Origin: Hysterangium stoloniferum
Lineage: Eukaryota > Basidiomycota > Agaricomycetes > Hysterangiales > Hysterangiaceae
Assembly (NCBI GenBank): GCA_015178975.1
Contig: WHVD01000007.1
Location: 1,488,001 to 1,552,000, forward strand
DNA: 64,000 nucleotides
Reading direction: 5' to 3'
Shown here piece after piece: positions 36,096 through 48,077 of this stretch. The first letter of the stretch is position 1; every line of letters starts with the position of its first letter. Below the pieces are notes generated by a model. It searched no databases. It saw only the letters and a list, made by a program, of their open reading frames with translations, and was not told where the DNA came from. Both the position numbers and the translations under genes were made by a program.

Positions 36096-37994
36096 TAGTA
36101 AGTGTCTGGAGAATATGGGAAGTCCATATGAGGTCCAGGTCAGAAGCTGCCCTTATAGCAAGAAAGGGCTATTACTGGGAGGATCTGAAGCCCAGGTCCT
36201 AACAACACAATACAATGAGACTAAGATGGGAACAAGAACAATAAACCCCAATGAGAATGGATATTGGATACTAAGAAATCAGCTGAGATATATTGATTGG
36301 GTATAACATTATAGCTGAGAATATGGTCAGCATGGTCCTAACAATATTCATTCTCTTAGGTGGTGTTTTATTTTCTGCATTATTATAGCTTTCTCTTTGG
36401 TTGTGTCATGTAACAGGTAAATTTGATATCAATTAAACTGTCATGCTACAGTCCATTTTACCACTCTCAATACAATCTGGGTTCAATTAGTCTACCTTTC
36501 ATTTTCTAATCTTGCAGAGACAATTGCTATGATGCACATATGTATTCAACATATTAACATTACTGCTTCACCCCTATTGACCTTACTAGCTTTCTAAACT
36601 ATTGATGTTTGATACATATAGTTAGGATAGCTATTTGTGAATGAACAGTCAATACTCAAGGTGTATATCTTTTCTTAGCTAAATTAGTTTAAGACAATTG
36701 TAACTGTGCATGTGCAGTTATGTGCAGCCACACTATATTCTGTCATGTGCAGTTATTGCATAGCAGCCATGATTTTTATACATAGTAATGTGCAGTTTCA
36801 TAGCATCATTTTATGTATATAAACAGCAGAGCTGATTATGAAATATAAGCCTTTTGAACCATCTTAAACTACACAGTATCATCCCATGTGCATTCATGCA
36901 TCTTATTCACATGCTCCAGGTTTACAGGATCTTACCTTTCTCAGGTTAATGAGAATTCTCCTTGTCATTAATGTGACTTACTTTAATTACACAATTCAAA
37001 TGAAAGCCATTCACTCCCTTTCCCATATTCTATTCTACCTTTAAATACTCACAAATAAGAACCCTAAATTAATAGACTACTGACACACTCAGCCCTTTCA
37101 TATATCATAGTTGTTGTCTTTAAGTCACTGCTAAGTACTTAAGGATTCTCAACAAAAGCAGTACATCACAGGGTGGGGTGGGGGTGGATCAAGTCTATCA
37201 AGTGAGAACTGTCCCTAGTTTGTTGTAGCCCAGTGCCTGTTAGGTATTGTTTTCAGACCTCCTACAAGTGATCTCCATTGTAACTCAGTCTGCTCTTGTC
37301 TGAAGTTGGACAACACAATCTTGCAATGGTGCAGCACATAAGCTGAAGCCATGTCCTTCCCCAGAATGTCTACAGGTTTCTCCAGAGACCCACCCATAAG
37401 CCCCAAGCTTAACACTTTCATGATTATTTTTGCTCCATCTATGATTCTTTATTCCACTTGTGACTTGTTTGCTCCAGTTTAGTATTTCACCTTGCCCTTT
37501 ATCAGTACAAAAGATATATCCTGTATATCACTTCTCTTCAGTTTGAATATTGACTTAGAGTCCCCCCTACAGTGTGGGTGGCTTAACTCTGAACTCCATA
37601 AAGTACAAGATTTACTGGGAACTTTCCAGGTACTAGTCTGAGGACTTTCCAGGAAATACTCTGGGAGCTTTCAGAATATTGCCAGGTACAGGAAGGACTT
37701 GGCTTCACCATATGCTACACCCTTGCACAAATGTTTGTTTGTCCTTACCCCAGGTTGACAAATACTTAGCACATTTCTGGAGCTGAGAGAAAGTGGGAGG
37801 GTGAATCTGAGGGATCAAAGAACAAGCAGAGGTCAAGGATGTCTGGAAGGATATCAAGCAGGGGACGACAGACAAGGAGAGTAGAATTGTAGTACAATTT
37901 GAGACCACAATAAAACAAACACAGAACCATTTTCCAAAACTAGAATCTTGTAAACAAATTTTTAGTTATTTGTAGTTATTAAGATAACTCAAGT
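36096..37994. other. CpG-poor repeat DNA with an LTR 3' end
   Basis: No gene is supported. At 37280-37414 there is an LTR-like end: GAAGTTGGACAACACAATC, GCAGCACATAAGCTGAAGCC, GTTTCTCCAGAGACCC and a TTAACA terminus, the same order as in the solo LTR at 51800-52432. Its 5' end was not found. Confidence 0.5.
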
Positions 37995-38312
37995 TTGACT
38001 TTTATAGTTGGGAAAATGGGATTTGGTGGCTCATTTCCACATGAAGGTGACAAGATCTTGGATTACCTTCATTATCCATCACCTCCAATATTTGATACTC
38101 TTCTGAAACCTCACCTTCCATTGCTTAACAAGCTGGTGAAAATACCAAAACAAGTTAGAAGAGAAGAATATCCTGCTTTGGATTACCTGTATACTAGGAA
38201 GGCTATGTCAGAGTTGAAGGCTGAATCCACCTCCCTTAAAAACCATGTCATATTGTGTTCCAGAAACCTCTTCAATACAAATTGCCATGATACATTATTG
38301 GCTGGCATATGA
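37995..38312 (+). CDS. Unassigned 105-residue ORF, probable transposon fragment
   Basis: The frame reads MGFGGSFPHEGDK from its second Met and has Pro-rich, helical-looking segments. It lies just before the duplicated sequence at 38378, whose frame also shows protein-like stretches (VDKEAIGLLEHEMFET) broken by stops. Together they may be the N-terminal part of a DNA-transposon gene. I do not recognise the family. Confidence 0.25.
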   Translation: MTFIVGKMGFGGSFPHEGDKILDYLHYPSPPIFDTLLKPHLPLLNKLVKIPKQVRREEYPALDYLYTRKAMSELKAESTSLKNHVILCSRNLFNTNCHDTLLAGI

Positions 38313-38377
38313 ACCTAGACTCTGGTGCAAGGAACAAGGATCCAATGAGTACCTGCAGCCCATGTGATGACTCTTCT

Positions 38378-39055
38378 TATCCTGAAACAGTCCTACACCC
38401 AATTATCCCCTTATGGCCCACCTTTTGAGGATCTTCCCAAACATACACAACTATTTCAAGACCTATTGAAGCACTTGTGGCATATATAGTATATCCAGGT
38501 ACCACCATTCCCTGCCATATATGTTGACAAAGAAGCCATTGGATTACTTGAACATGAAATGTTTGAGACTTAAAAAGCAGCAGGACCTGCCAGCTTTCCA
38601 CCATGGGAATTGGATGCAGGTAATGATCAGAATAAATGGAGTCCATATCCATTTATTCCCTACTCTTGAAATGAATGTGATATTACTGAACCTGAGGAGA
38701 CTGAATATCAGTATCAATTTCAAAATATGATGTAGATTAATGCTCATACTTTCATGGCATGGGCCAGAATTTAGTGAAGGCAATGAACCAGACACTCAAG
38801 AGTCCCACATTTTCCCTCTAAATAGACCAAAACCTCAACTAGTTCAGAAGTGTAAAGGAGAGGGACTGTGTGAGGAAGCTTTATTTGAGAAGCAGTCTGA
38901 AAGAATACAACCCAGGCTGAATTATAAAGAGACTTAGGGTATATAAAATATTTTAATGCAAATAAAAAGGTTTTCTGTAAATAATATTCATTTTTAAGAC
39001 ATACATATAATACAATATAGAACTTCTAAGACATAATATTTGACATTTTTTTGAG
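38378..39055 (+). repeat. Tandem duplication D, copy 1
   Basis: Starts CCTGAAACAGTCCTACA and continues through GACAAAGAAGCCATTGGATT and TTCCCTACTCTTG to TATTTGACATTTTTTTGAG. It is the complete copy. The second copy begins at 39098, is split by nested insertions, and lacks about 290 bp corresponding to 38675-38966. Confidence 0.9.
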
Positions 39056-39097
39056 CCTTGGCCTCCTTTGCCTCCTTTGCTTAGATCTTAACAATAT

Positions 39098-39310
39098 CCT
39101 GAAACAGTCCTACATCTGATTATTCCCTGATAGTCTACCTTTTGAGGATCTTCCTAAACATACACAACTATTTCAAGACCTACTAAAGCACTTGTAGCAT
39201 ATACTGTAGAGCTAGGTACTACCATTCTCTGCCATAGATGTTGACAAAGAAGCCATTGGATTACTTGAACATGAAATGTTTGAAACTTCAAAAGCAGCAG
39301 GGTCTGCTGG
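39098..39310 (+). repeat. Tandem duplication D, copy 2, left part
   Basis: This aligns with 38378-38590 and is cut at GGTCTGCTGG by the older LTR. It resumes at 49075 after the target duplication GCTGG. Confidence 0.9.
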
Positions 39311-39842
39311 TGTTAAAACTGGAAAACCTGCAAGGCTCCGGGCCCCATCCTATATGCACCCGACTCTCTATATCATACCCAAGGTACAGTTACAACTGGA
39401 GTACCCACTGGGACATGCACATCACCCTATATGCACTAGTTGTTGGACTCCACTGGACCTGCACATCAACCTGTCTATATCCAACACTGTGTCTCATGCA
39501 CCAGCCCTCGGACTCCACTGGACCCACACATCAACCCGTTTATACCTGACTCTCTGTGCCCATCACTGGACTCTGACCAGACTCCTGGAACCCCTCTCAC
39601 AGAGCATAGAACCCTGCTCCCATTATGGTCTGTCTCTGCATCACATGGACCAGTCATTGGAAAACCTGCTGGACTCCAGACTCCACCTTATATACACCTG
39701 ACACTCTGTGTCTCATGGACCAGTCACTGGACTCCCAGAACCCTCTAACAGAGCCCCATTCCCATTATGGTCTAATGACCTGTTCTGCCCCTCATTAATA
39801 CCAGATTTGGTATTATTACATTTCAAAGTCTATATAAGTCTC

Positions 39843-40428
39843 TGTTAAGTGCCGTGTCGGGAACTTATTCCAGAACTATCGGGAAGTCACCGGGAAGTCG
39901 GGAACTACTAGATAGGGTCAGGACGTCGGCTTCAGCTTATGTGCTGCGCCTCTACGCAAACGCTCAATGTCCTTAATTTCGGAGGTGAGACTTAAGATGG
40001 GAGTTACGGATATTCAGAGTTCCGAAGAGTTCCGAATATCGAGCGTACAGAAAGACGGGAGAAGGAATAAGAAACTAAGTCGATATCAGATCTAAGGTAA
40101 AGTACAAATTCGCGGAAACTAATATAAGTCTGCTCGTTATTGTACTACAAACTAAGACCATAATAAGACGGAAACGGAAGTGTTCTTAAAACGGAAATAC
40201 AATAAGACATATTAGGAAGGCAATATTCCGTAACAGGAATATAACAAACAAACAAGTGAATACTTGTCAACGGACAAATTACCAAATGCGGAACAAGGGA
40301 AGAATGCGGATGATACGGTAACTATGATGTTCCGTAGTCGGAGGTCAAAAGTCGGAAGTCGGGGATCGGAAGTCGGGAGTGGGAGACCAGAAGTCGGATA
40401 TTGAAACATCCGGGAACGGGTCGTAACA
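39843..40428 (-). repeat. 3' LTR of the gypsy element
   Basis: 586 bp, TGTTAAG...GTAACA on the plus strand. It carries the same promoter-like box and predicted start site as the other LTR. It differs from it at eight sites; seven are CpG versus TpG or CpA. Confidence 0.97.
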
Positions 40429-40429
40429 G

Positions 40430-40440
40430 TACCCCCCTGT
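40430..40440 (-). promoter_or_regulatory. Polypurine tract
   Basis: On the minus strand ACAGGGGGGTAC lies directly before the 3' LTR, the expected place of the plus-strand primer. Confidence 0.75.
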
Positions 40441-40556
40441 TAGGCCGAAATCCCATAGAGGCGATTAGGTACTAAGTGTTTGAAGCGACGGCTGATTGTT
40501 ATGTGTCGTGAAATTTACGCAAATATGGAGGTGAGAGTTTCGGCTGTTATTCTGAG

Positions 40557-40564
40557 TATAAAAA
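40557..40564 (+). promoter_or_regulatory. TATA box of the antisense gene
   Basis: TATAAAAA lies 49 nt upstream of the antisense gene's ATG and outside the LTR, so this gene has a promoter of its own facing inward. Confidence 0.65.
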
Positions 40565-40612
40565 CCTCCAAATATTTGAATTAACATTTTTGTTTCTTCA
40601 ACCACAACTTGT

Positions 40613-41755
40613 ATGTCGATTCGTCGGCCGTTGTTCATCACTACCCCGGAAGACTCAGATACCGAAATATCCGTACTTCAAAAGATGTCAAAGGTCGCAG
40701 AACTTCAACAAAAACGCCAGAAAATGGAGGAGTTGAAACGACGACAGGAGGAGGAGGAAAGAGCGTTGATGCAGGAGTTGAAGGATGCGGAGGAGGCGGA
40801 AAAGCGGGAATTGGAGCGGGCGAAGGCGGAAAAAGAAGCATGGATACGGAAAACGGCGGAGGCGCAGAAAAAGAAAAAGGAGGTGGAAAGATTACAGTGG
40901 GAGTCGGAGGTGGCGGAAAAACTGAAGGAGATAAGGGAAGGAAAGGTAAGTTTGACCCATACATTCCGTGATTCCAACCGATAACTATTGATGCAGTGAA
41001 AAGCCGTGGAGGTGGAAGTAGAGGGTGAAGCTGGACCTTCGAGTCCTAAAGTGAGTGCATCTGTAAAGGAAACGGTAGTCGTTTAACTTCCGAAACAGAA
41101 ACCAAAGGTCAAAGCTCCGGAACGAATGGAAGTCGTCCACGAAACTCCGTGTTATCGATGTTCCATACGGAACATGACGTGTTGGAAACAGAAGGTAAAA
41201 TGGGGCGGAACTTGCTATCCCTGCGCGGTTCTCAAACTTCCGTGCACCCTTGCCTCAAAAAGGGTTCCGAAAGGTGAGAAGACTCCGAAAACTAACGACG
41301 CGGGAAGTTCAGGAGCGGCCAAAGCTACGGAAACTGAAGTGTCGAAAACGGATAGTACAGGCATTGAGCTTCTCAAGGAAACCGTCGACGCGTTGGTTTT
41401 TATCGGGACGGAAGTCATGAAAATGCGGGATACAATGGATCGCCATAATGATATCCAGGAGAAAGGTTTCCATTCGTTGGTCCAGAATTTCCGGAGGCAA
41501 AACGATTTCCTGGAGAAGATAATGGTTAGCATTGGTGTAATCGCAGTATCCGAGGGGTTTTCCAATAAGGCATGGGAAAAAACTAATGATCCGTTGGCGG
41601 AATGTGTTGAAAAGAGGTGGGTATCGGGAAAAGGGCCGGAAGAATCAGAGAGTGAAGATGAAGAGGTACAGGATATGGTGGAAAGTGCGGAAATTGCTGA
41701 AGAGCTGGAAGTTGGGATGGAAGGTGGATTTGGGGTGTCAGAGACTTTGAGATAG
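40613..41755 (+). pseudogene. Antisense accessory gene: coiled coil plus Zn2Cys6-like cluster
   Basis: Exon 1 (40613-40945, 111 codons) encodes a short N-terminus and a long charged coiled coil (Glu/Lys/Arg heptads, about residues 25-110). A 51-nt intron (40946-40996; GTAAGT donor, GATGCAG acceptor) leads to exon 2. The downstream frame is continuous with 41126-41755 except for two stops, TGA at 40997-40999 and TAA at 41084-41086. The 209-residue part contains CYRC, six residues, C, ten residues, CYPC, six residues, C: a perfect Zn2Cys6 spacing typical of fungal DNA-binding proteins. A helical middle and an acidic tail follow. It ends 88 nt from the end of pol, tail to tail. The 209-residue part could still be made from its own ATG. 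Role in the element unknown. Confidence 0.75.
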
Positions 41756-41843
41756 ATTTAATAATATTTTTTTTTGACTTGCAAAACCTAAAACGAGTGT
41801 GAAAACGGAAGTGTCGGAAACTGAACAGAAAAGAACAGAAAGA

Positions 41844-44800
41844 TTAGAGTGATGATAAAGGTCCGGGTTTGCCTGGATAAGCCGTGTGGAAGTCAGTAAC
41901 AATTTCCATAGCATGTCCAAGTTCCGTGGCCAATATCCATGAAGTTTCCTCATCGGTACCTTCATAACCTGCCCATTTAACTAAATAGAGCAATTTACAA
42001 GTACGTTGGTGATTGTCGATTTTAGAATCCAAAATTTCGAAAACTTCGAATTCAGGTTCTCCATCAATGATGACCGGAGGGGACGGAGGTTGAATACGTT
42101 CCGGGAATGAGTTAGGAACACAAGGTTCTAGCATGGAAACGTGGAAAACAGGGTGGACTGCTCGCATACTGTCGGGAAGACGGAGAGTCCATGAAAGTGA
42201 ACCGGCTTGTGCTATAATTTCAAAAGGTCCTAAGAATTTCTCAGCGAGTTTTTTAGAAGGTCGGGTAGTACGGAAGAATTGAGCTTTTACAAAAACCTGA
42301 TCACCAATTTTAAAATTAGGAGGCGGGATCCTGTTTTTGTCTGCGGAACGTTGATAATATTCCTGTGCAGAAGAAATAGCTTTCCGAAGTTCTTGATGTA
42401 ATTCGTCGAGATCGGTAATAAATTCTTGAGCACGGACAGAAGCTAAATCTCGTTCGGAATGTACTGTGAGATTCGGATTATAGCCTTTATTGGCGAAGAA
42501 GGGAGATATGCCGGTGGTTGCATTCGGAGAGTTATTGTAGGCGAATTCCGCGATCGGAAGAAGGGATTTCCAGTTGTCCTGTTGGTAATTACAATAGATG
42601 CGGAGATATTGTTCCAGTGTTTGATTAACGCGTTCCGTTTGTCCATCACCTTCCGGGTGATATCCCGAGGTGAAGTGTAGTTTCATGTCGAGGGCTTTTC
42701 CGAGGGCCTGGAAGAAATGGGAGACGAACTTGGAGCCTCGATCAGAAGTTACGTGAGATGGAACTCCGTGTTTGGAAAATACGTGAATAATGAAAAGTTC
42801 CGCTAATTGTAAGGACGTGATTGTATCATGAGTGGGTATGAAAATGCCTTGTTTCGAGAATCGGTCCACAACAACTAGAATGGATGTAAAGCCTTCGGAA
42901 GTCAGGAGTTGTTTGATAAAATCCATGGAAATTGAATTCCAAGGTTTTTCTGGTATCGGGAGTTGCTTGAGAGGGCCGTACGGCTTATGCCTCTGGGTTT
43001 TGGAGCGTAAGCAGGTGGTGCATGACTTACAGAACTGAGTTACGAAATCTCGGAGGTTGGGCCAAGTATATTCTCTACGGATTAAACCAAGAGTATTGTT
43101 GATGCCGTAATGTCCGGAGATTGGATGATCGTGTTTATACTGAAGTACGCGGAGTCGGAGATTGTCGGAATCTGGAACGTAGATACATCTGTGAGGTATC
43201 AGCTTTATCTCATAATTTTCTCTTAATTTTCTTTGAATTTATTAATATTTTCTCGAATTTTTTGTATTTTTATTATATTTTTATTGTGAAATATAGGCTC
43301 TATTCCTTTTAACTTCGCATAATAATAGCATATATGAACTCATATTATGCTATTATATCTTAGTTAATTTATTATAATTTTTAACTAATTATGTATATTT
43401 TATTTACTTAGTTATTACCTTTTGGCACCTTGTGCAGCCTAGTTTGCGCATTTTTGGAGTCATGTGACCTATTACATAAGCCTCCAGTGTCGGGATGTCA
43501 CAAAGGTCACGAATGTGACTACCCGAGTCACACAAGTCACGAATGTGACTACCCGAGTCATTATTAGGTTCCGCCGACTCATCGTTTGCTCCCGTCCCGG
43601 GACCGCGGCCTTGAACCTTCATGTTCAAGCAAGAGGTTAGAACCCTTGTCTCAGAGAAGGGAATCACATGTTAAACAAAGGGTAAATAATGAGTAGAATG
43701 TGAGGTCATTATGATCTCACTAATGACCTCATAAACTAAATAGTTAGCTAATCATTGAGTTAGCAAAATGTATATAAGGAGGGCCAAGTTTCCAATAAAA
43801 CCAATCTATCTCTCACACATTTTACTGCACAGCTCAGAAGCTTATCTAATCATCCTAAGGACAATAATAGCCTTAGTCTGATACACTCACTGCAAGCACC
43901 TACACTTGCAGCATCTTGAATCTTTGTCAGCAACTCTTGAACTTAGCTAATCATCTAAGTTCCCCAGCCTCACAGCTACCCTTTAGGCTTATTAATTAGA
44001 TAATAAACCTAATAAGTATCTAAGTATCCTTACTGAAATCCCTGCCAATACTAGATTACTCAAGGCCCAGCCCTAAGTTTATTGAATTAATCAAGTACAA
44101 GCACTCAGATAATCCAATACAATTTATTTTCTCTATTAATAAATTATTTAACACCTTGTTAAATAACTATTAATAGTTACAAATAAGCATACAAGAATCC
44201 GAAGCTCTTATATCAAGTCTCTGCCAAGTTACTGCGCATATATTCAGCTTCCAGCCCCTATTCTCAAGGAATAGTTCTTGTATTTGCTAAAAGAGTCATA
44301 CACAGTTCTATTGAACCTTTCAATAATCAAAATAAGCATTGATTTGAGTTGTTTAAGCTTCATAGCACAGCTCATTAATCTATCAGTATTTAAATTACTG
44401 GACCTTTGCTTGTTTTATTGTTGAAGCTCTGTGACACTATAGCATATATTGAGCTATCTAAGAGAATCCCCTGAATACATTACAACGTCCATCGAGATGG
44501 ATAAAACCTTGAGAGTCTTGTGACCATCGGGGTTGGTCGGGATTGTCGGAAACTTCTAAATGTGGCTTGAGGGCCAGGTCAGAAGTGAGTGCGGAAAGGA
44601 TATCTTGATGTAATTGCTCAATGTCCATAATCATGACGCTACGCATAATTGGATAGTAAAGGGAAGTTGCTCGGATAGATGCGGAAAGTTGTTGCATTGT
44701 AAAAACCGGTTTCAAGTTATGCGGATTAACAACAGCGTAGTTACTTTCCCCCTCTTTAGGATAGATGTCCCATCGTCAAGTCATGGCATCTGGCTTTCCA

Positions 44801-46832
44801 CCAAGACGTCCGGGTTGGAAACGGATAATCATGTTGAAAGCAGAAAGGAATTCAGACCAACGGGCCTGCCGGCGGGTTAAAAGTTTAGTGGTAGAAAAAT
44901 ATTCGAGATTTTTGTGATCGGTAACAGCGTCAACGGGAGTTGCAGAACCTTCGAGATAATGGCGCCAATGTTTGAAAGCTTCAAAAATAGCCAAAAGTTC
45001 CTTATCATGAACGTCGTAATTGAGTTCGGATACTGAAAGTGTCCGAGAAAGAAATGCAACCGGATGAATTTCACCGTCAGAATCTTGAATGGAAAGGATC
45101 GCGGCAATTGCATAATCGGAAGCATTGGTTTCCACAATAATCGGAACATCAGGTTTCCAATGGGAAAGGATCGGGGCAGAAGTGAAAGCATTTTTTAAAG
45201 TCTGGAAGGCGGAGCGGCATTTATCGTCAAAAACCCATGGTTGAGTTTTACGGGTAAGACGAGTGAGCGGTACTGTAATATCCGAGTAGTTCCGAATAAA
45301 ACGACGGTAAAAGTTGGCGAAACCTAAAAATGATTGAATGTCCTTGACCTTCCGTGGTTCAGGCCAGTCACGGACAACTTGAACCTTGGTTTCATCCATA
45401 CGGAGACCATCAGGGCCGATGATGAAACCTAAGTATTCAATAGAATCCATGTCGAAATAACATTTTTTACTGTTGGCGAAAAGACCGTTTTTACGGAGTC
45501 TTCGGAAGACTTCACGGACCTGTTCATCATGAAGAGCGGGATCCTCGGAAAATACCAAAATGTCGTCCAAATAGACTATAACACATACATCAAGCATGTC
45601 GGAAAATATATCATTAACAAAACGTTGAAAAGCGGAAGGGGTGTTGGCAAGGCCAAATGGCATAACCAACCATTCAAAGGATCCATAGCGAGTCCGAAAA
45701 GCAGTTTTCCATTCGTCGCCCTCGGCAATTCAGACCAAATGATAGGCGTGTTTGAGGTCTATTTTGGTGTAAATCCGAGCTTTCCGTGGGGCATCGAGTA
45801 AATCGGTAACGAGTGGCAGTGGATACTTATCTTTCTGTGTGATGGAATTTAATCCTCTGAAATCGACACAGAGTCGAAGGGAGCCATCCTTTTTACAGAC
45901 GAAAAGGACGGGTGCTCCATACGGAGACTTTGAGGGACGGATAAAACCTATCGACAAATGTTCATCCAGGAACTCCCGAATAGATGAAAGTTCCGATTGG
46001 GATAATGGGTAAATAGGTCCCAGCGGAGGGTTTGAACCGGGCTCAATATCGATTTTTAAGTCGTAAGGCCTATGTGGTGCAAGCCTGTCAGCTTTTTGCT
46101 TACTGAAAATGTCCGCGAAATCATGGTATTTTTCGGGAACTCCTTCCAGGTCGGCTTTTAGCTCAGATAATTCTGGAGTCGCAAAACGACCAGATGCTTC
46201 ATCAACTTTTAAGCTGATCGAAAAACATTGCGAACCATCCAGTTTACTCGCCCTAACAAATGCCGAAGCATTGATGAGAGAGATTTTTGGAGGCTCGGAA
46301 GTTTCGGTAGAAGCCGGAGGTGCCGTTGATGCCGAAAAGGTGTTGGCCAGAAAAGACGCTGCAGGAGGAACGGAAGTGTGGGGAGTCCGGAAAGTAATAC
46401 TGCCCAATACCCAGTCAATCAACGGATTATATCGGGTGAGCCAGTTGTATCCAAGAACTACCGAACAGCTAGAGTCCAACTGTGTTACGAAAAAGGTAAC
46501 CATCTGGGATGTTCCACAAGGGAACCGGATAGACATGTCGCAGGCTTGAGTAATTGCCGTATTGCTAGTGCCGTCAAACAAATGTAAGGAAATTGCGGGA
46601 ACAGAATGGAGTTTCAGATTATGTTTCGTGGCAAAGGTGGTATCTACAAAACAGTGTGTGGAGCCGGAATCTATTAGAGCTCGGAACACTAAATTTCCAA
46701 GAAAGTCAGAGACAAGTTTTACAAATAATGAATCAGGATTAGAGAGAGCGGACGCGTTGAGACGGATAACCTCGGAAACATGGAGAGAGTCAATGCAACC
46801 CTCTGTCCGTGCAGATTTCGGAGGGTTGCTTA
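41844..46832 (-). pseudogene. pol: pol: protease, RT, RNase H, integrase, chromodomain
   Basis: Open in the -1 frame relative to gag from before the gag stop. Protease: IDSGSTHCFVD near 46680. RT: KDGSLRLCVDFRGLN, YTKIDLKHAYHLV, MPFGLANTPSAFQ, YLDDILVF. RNase H follows, with ETNAS where Asp is expected, so a catalytic Asp is Asn. Integrase: HHCC finger (about 42990-43150), MDFI, SDRGSKF and QTERVNQTLEQ carrying the DDE acids, then a GPY-like region and a chromodomain (LYLVKWAGYEGTDEETSW) near the C-terminus. Lesions: TGA at 45730-45732 in RT, TGA at 44776-44778 after RNase H, and a 1293-bp insertion at 43188-44480. Both stops and the Asp change fit CpG decay. The element cannot move on its own. 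Confidence 0.95.
43188..44480 (+). mobile_element. 1.3-kb AT-rich insertion in pol, LTR-like
   Basis: The pol frame is continuous if this segment is removed with one copy of the flanking TACA (43184-43187 and 44481-44484). It has no coding capacity. It contains a 29-bp direct repeat pair (GTCACGAATGTGACTACCCG in both units, about 43505-43562), a TGTATATAAGG box at about 43776 followed by pyrimidine-rich leader-like DNA, and no inverted ends. It may be a solo LTR or a non-autonomous LTR-type element. Confidence 0.75.
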
Positions 46833-48056
46833 CTCTTTTTTCGACTCTGTGGCGGGTTTTTCCTTAGACGTCGTAGTCATAGTGGAAGTTGCTGCGTGAG
46901 CCTTGGAAGAGCTAGATTTAACGGTACAGTCGGAAACCTTGTGTCCGCCTTTTCCGCAGAAAAGGCAGAGGTCGTTGTCCATACGCCGTTGTTTCTCCTT
47001 CGGGGTGAGTTTACCGTCGGTACCCAACAAATGGGAAATGTCGGGTTTGTCGGAAGTTGACTGTTTCTCCTTGTTGGATTTCTTGTCTTTCTTCCGGTCG
47101 GAATTTGATTTGACAGTATTAGTGCCAGAGCCGGTATTATTGCCTGAGTTGTTGCCGGAAGACTTGCTAGTCGACGCCTTGTTGTTCTGAGAACGTTCCG
47201 TCGGGTTCTCTCGAGAAACCTCGGCTTTTCGTTCCCAATAACGGGCATCGGATGTTTGAGCTTTCATCCGCATGAGTTGGAGAGTTTTCGGCTTTCCATC
47301 TTTGCAGATTTCGTCTTTAAGGCGTGACGGAAGTCCCATATAGAAATGGTGCCTGAGGGCGGAATTGTCCCATCCACATCGTGCGGTGAGGGTATTGAAC
47401 TTGACGAGATAATCGGAAACTTGTTGATTGTCCTTCATCTTGAGCGTCATTAGTTCATTTTCTGCTTCACCGGATTGATCGTAAGGTCCGAAATTAGTTT
47501 CCAGTTCTTCCACGAAAGCATCCCAGTCGTCGAGCCATACGGGTGTCTCGTCAGATATTCCGGATAGTCCGGGTTCGAACCAATCCTGAGCGGTATCCTT
47601 GAGATATGAGAGCGCAAAATTGACTTTTCGACTGTCAGATTTAAAAGCATTGGGTCGATCACGGAAACTGAAACGGCATTGGAGAAGGAAATTCTTCAAT
47701 TTTTTCGGATCCTTGCCAGTAAAAGGTTCGGGTTCTTTGACTCCGGTGCGGGATGATTCTTTACTATCCTCAGCGGATTTCAAATAGTCAGCGAATTTCA
47801 CAATGGAGTTGATAAACAACATTTCAGTCGGTTCATCGGAAGATTTCTTTTTCGATGTCTCCGGCTGATCTTCTGCTTCGTTGTCGGAAGTGTGGGGAAC
47901 ATTGGGATCCTTTGTTACCTCGGTAACCTCCTCGGTAACTTCTTCGACTGAAGCTGATGTTGTCGGCTGAATTGGGGTTTCAGGTTGAGTGGTGTAAAGT
48001 TGCAATGGGGATTGAAGTTGGGATGGTCCTTCGGCAGCTTTGCGTTTGGGACCCAT
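46830..48056 (-). CDS. gag: gag
   Basis: 408 residues from ATG at 48056. The N-terminal third is acidic and low in complexity; the central part (about residues 110-270) is a Ty3/gypsy-type capsid domain (FLLQCRFSFRDRP, FALSYLKDTAQDWFEPGL, FYMGLPSRLKDEI). A basic, Ser/Asn-rich linker follows, and one zinc knuckle CLFCGKGGHKVSDC (CX2CX4HX4C) lies near residue 370. The frame is intact, unlike pol. Just before the gag stop there is an A6 run (46837-46842), where a -1 shift would enter the pol frame. Confidence 0.95.
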   Translation of the reverse strand: MGPKRKAAEGPSQLQSPLQLYTTQPETPIQPTTSASVEEVTEEVTEVTKDPNVPHTSDNEAEDQPETSKKKSSDEPTEMLFINSIVKFADYLKSAEDSKESSRTGVKEPEPFTGKDPKKLKNFLLQCRFSFRDRPNAFKSDSRKVNFALSYLKDTAQDWFEPGLSGISDETPVWLDDWDAFVEELETNFGPYDQSGEAENELMTLKMKDNQQVSDYLVKFNTLTARCGWDNSALRHHFYMGLPSRLKDEICKDGKPKTLQLMRMKAQTSDARYWERKAEVSRENPTERSQNNKASTSKSSGNNSGNNTGSGTNTVKSNSDRKKDKKSNKEKQSTSDKPDISHLLGTDGKLTPKEKQRRMDNDLCLFCGKGGHKVSDCTVKSSSSKAHAATSTMTTTSKEKPATESKKE

Positions 48057-48077
48057 GATGAGCGAGTCGCAGAGTTG

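Noticed and set aside
41215..41565. Minus-strand frame opposite the Zn2Cys6 part of the antisense gene
   Set aside because: It lies outside the pol frame, lacks motifs, and is a shadow of the plus-strand gene.
43505..43562. CRISPR-like direct repeats
   Set aside because: Only two adjacent units without unique spacers, in a eukaryotic repeat.
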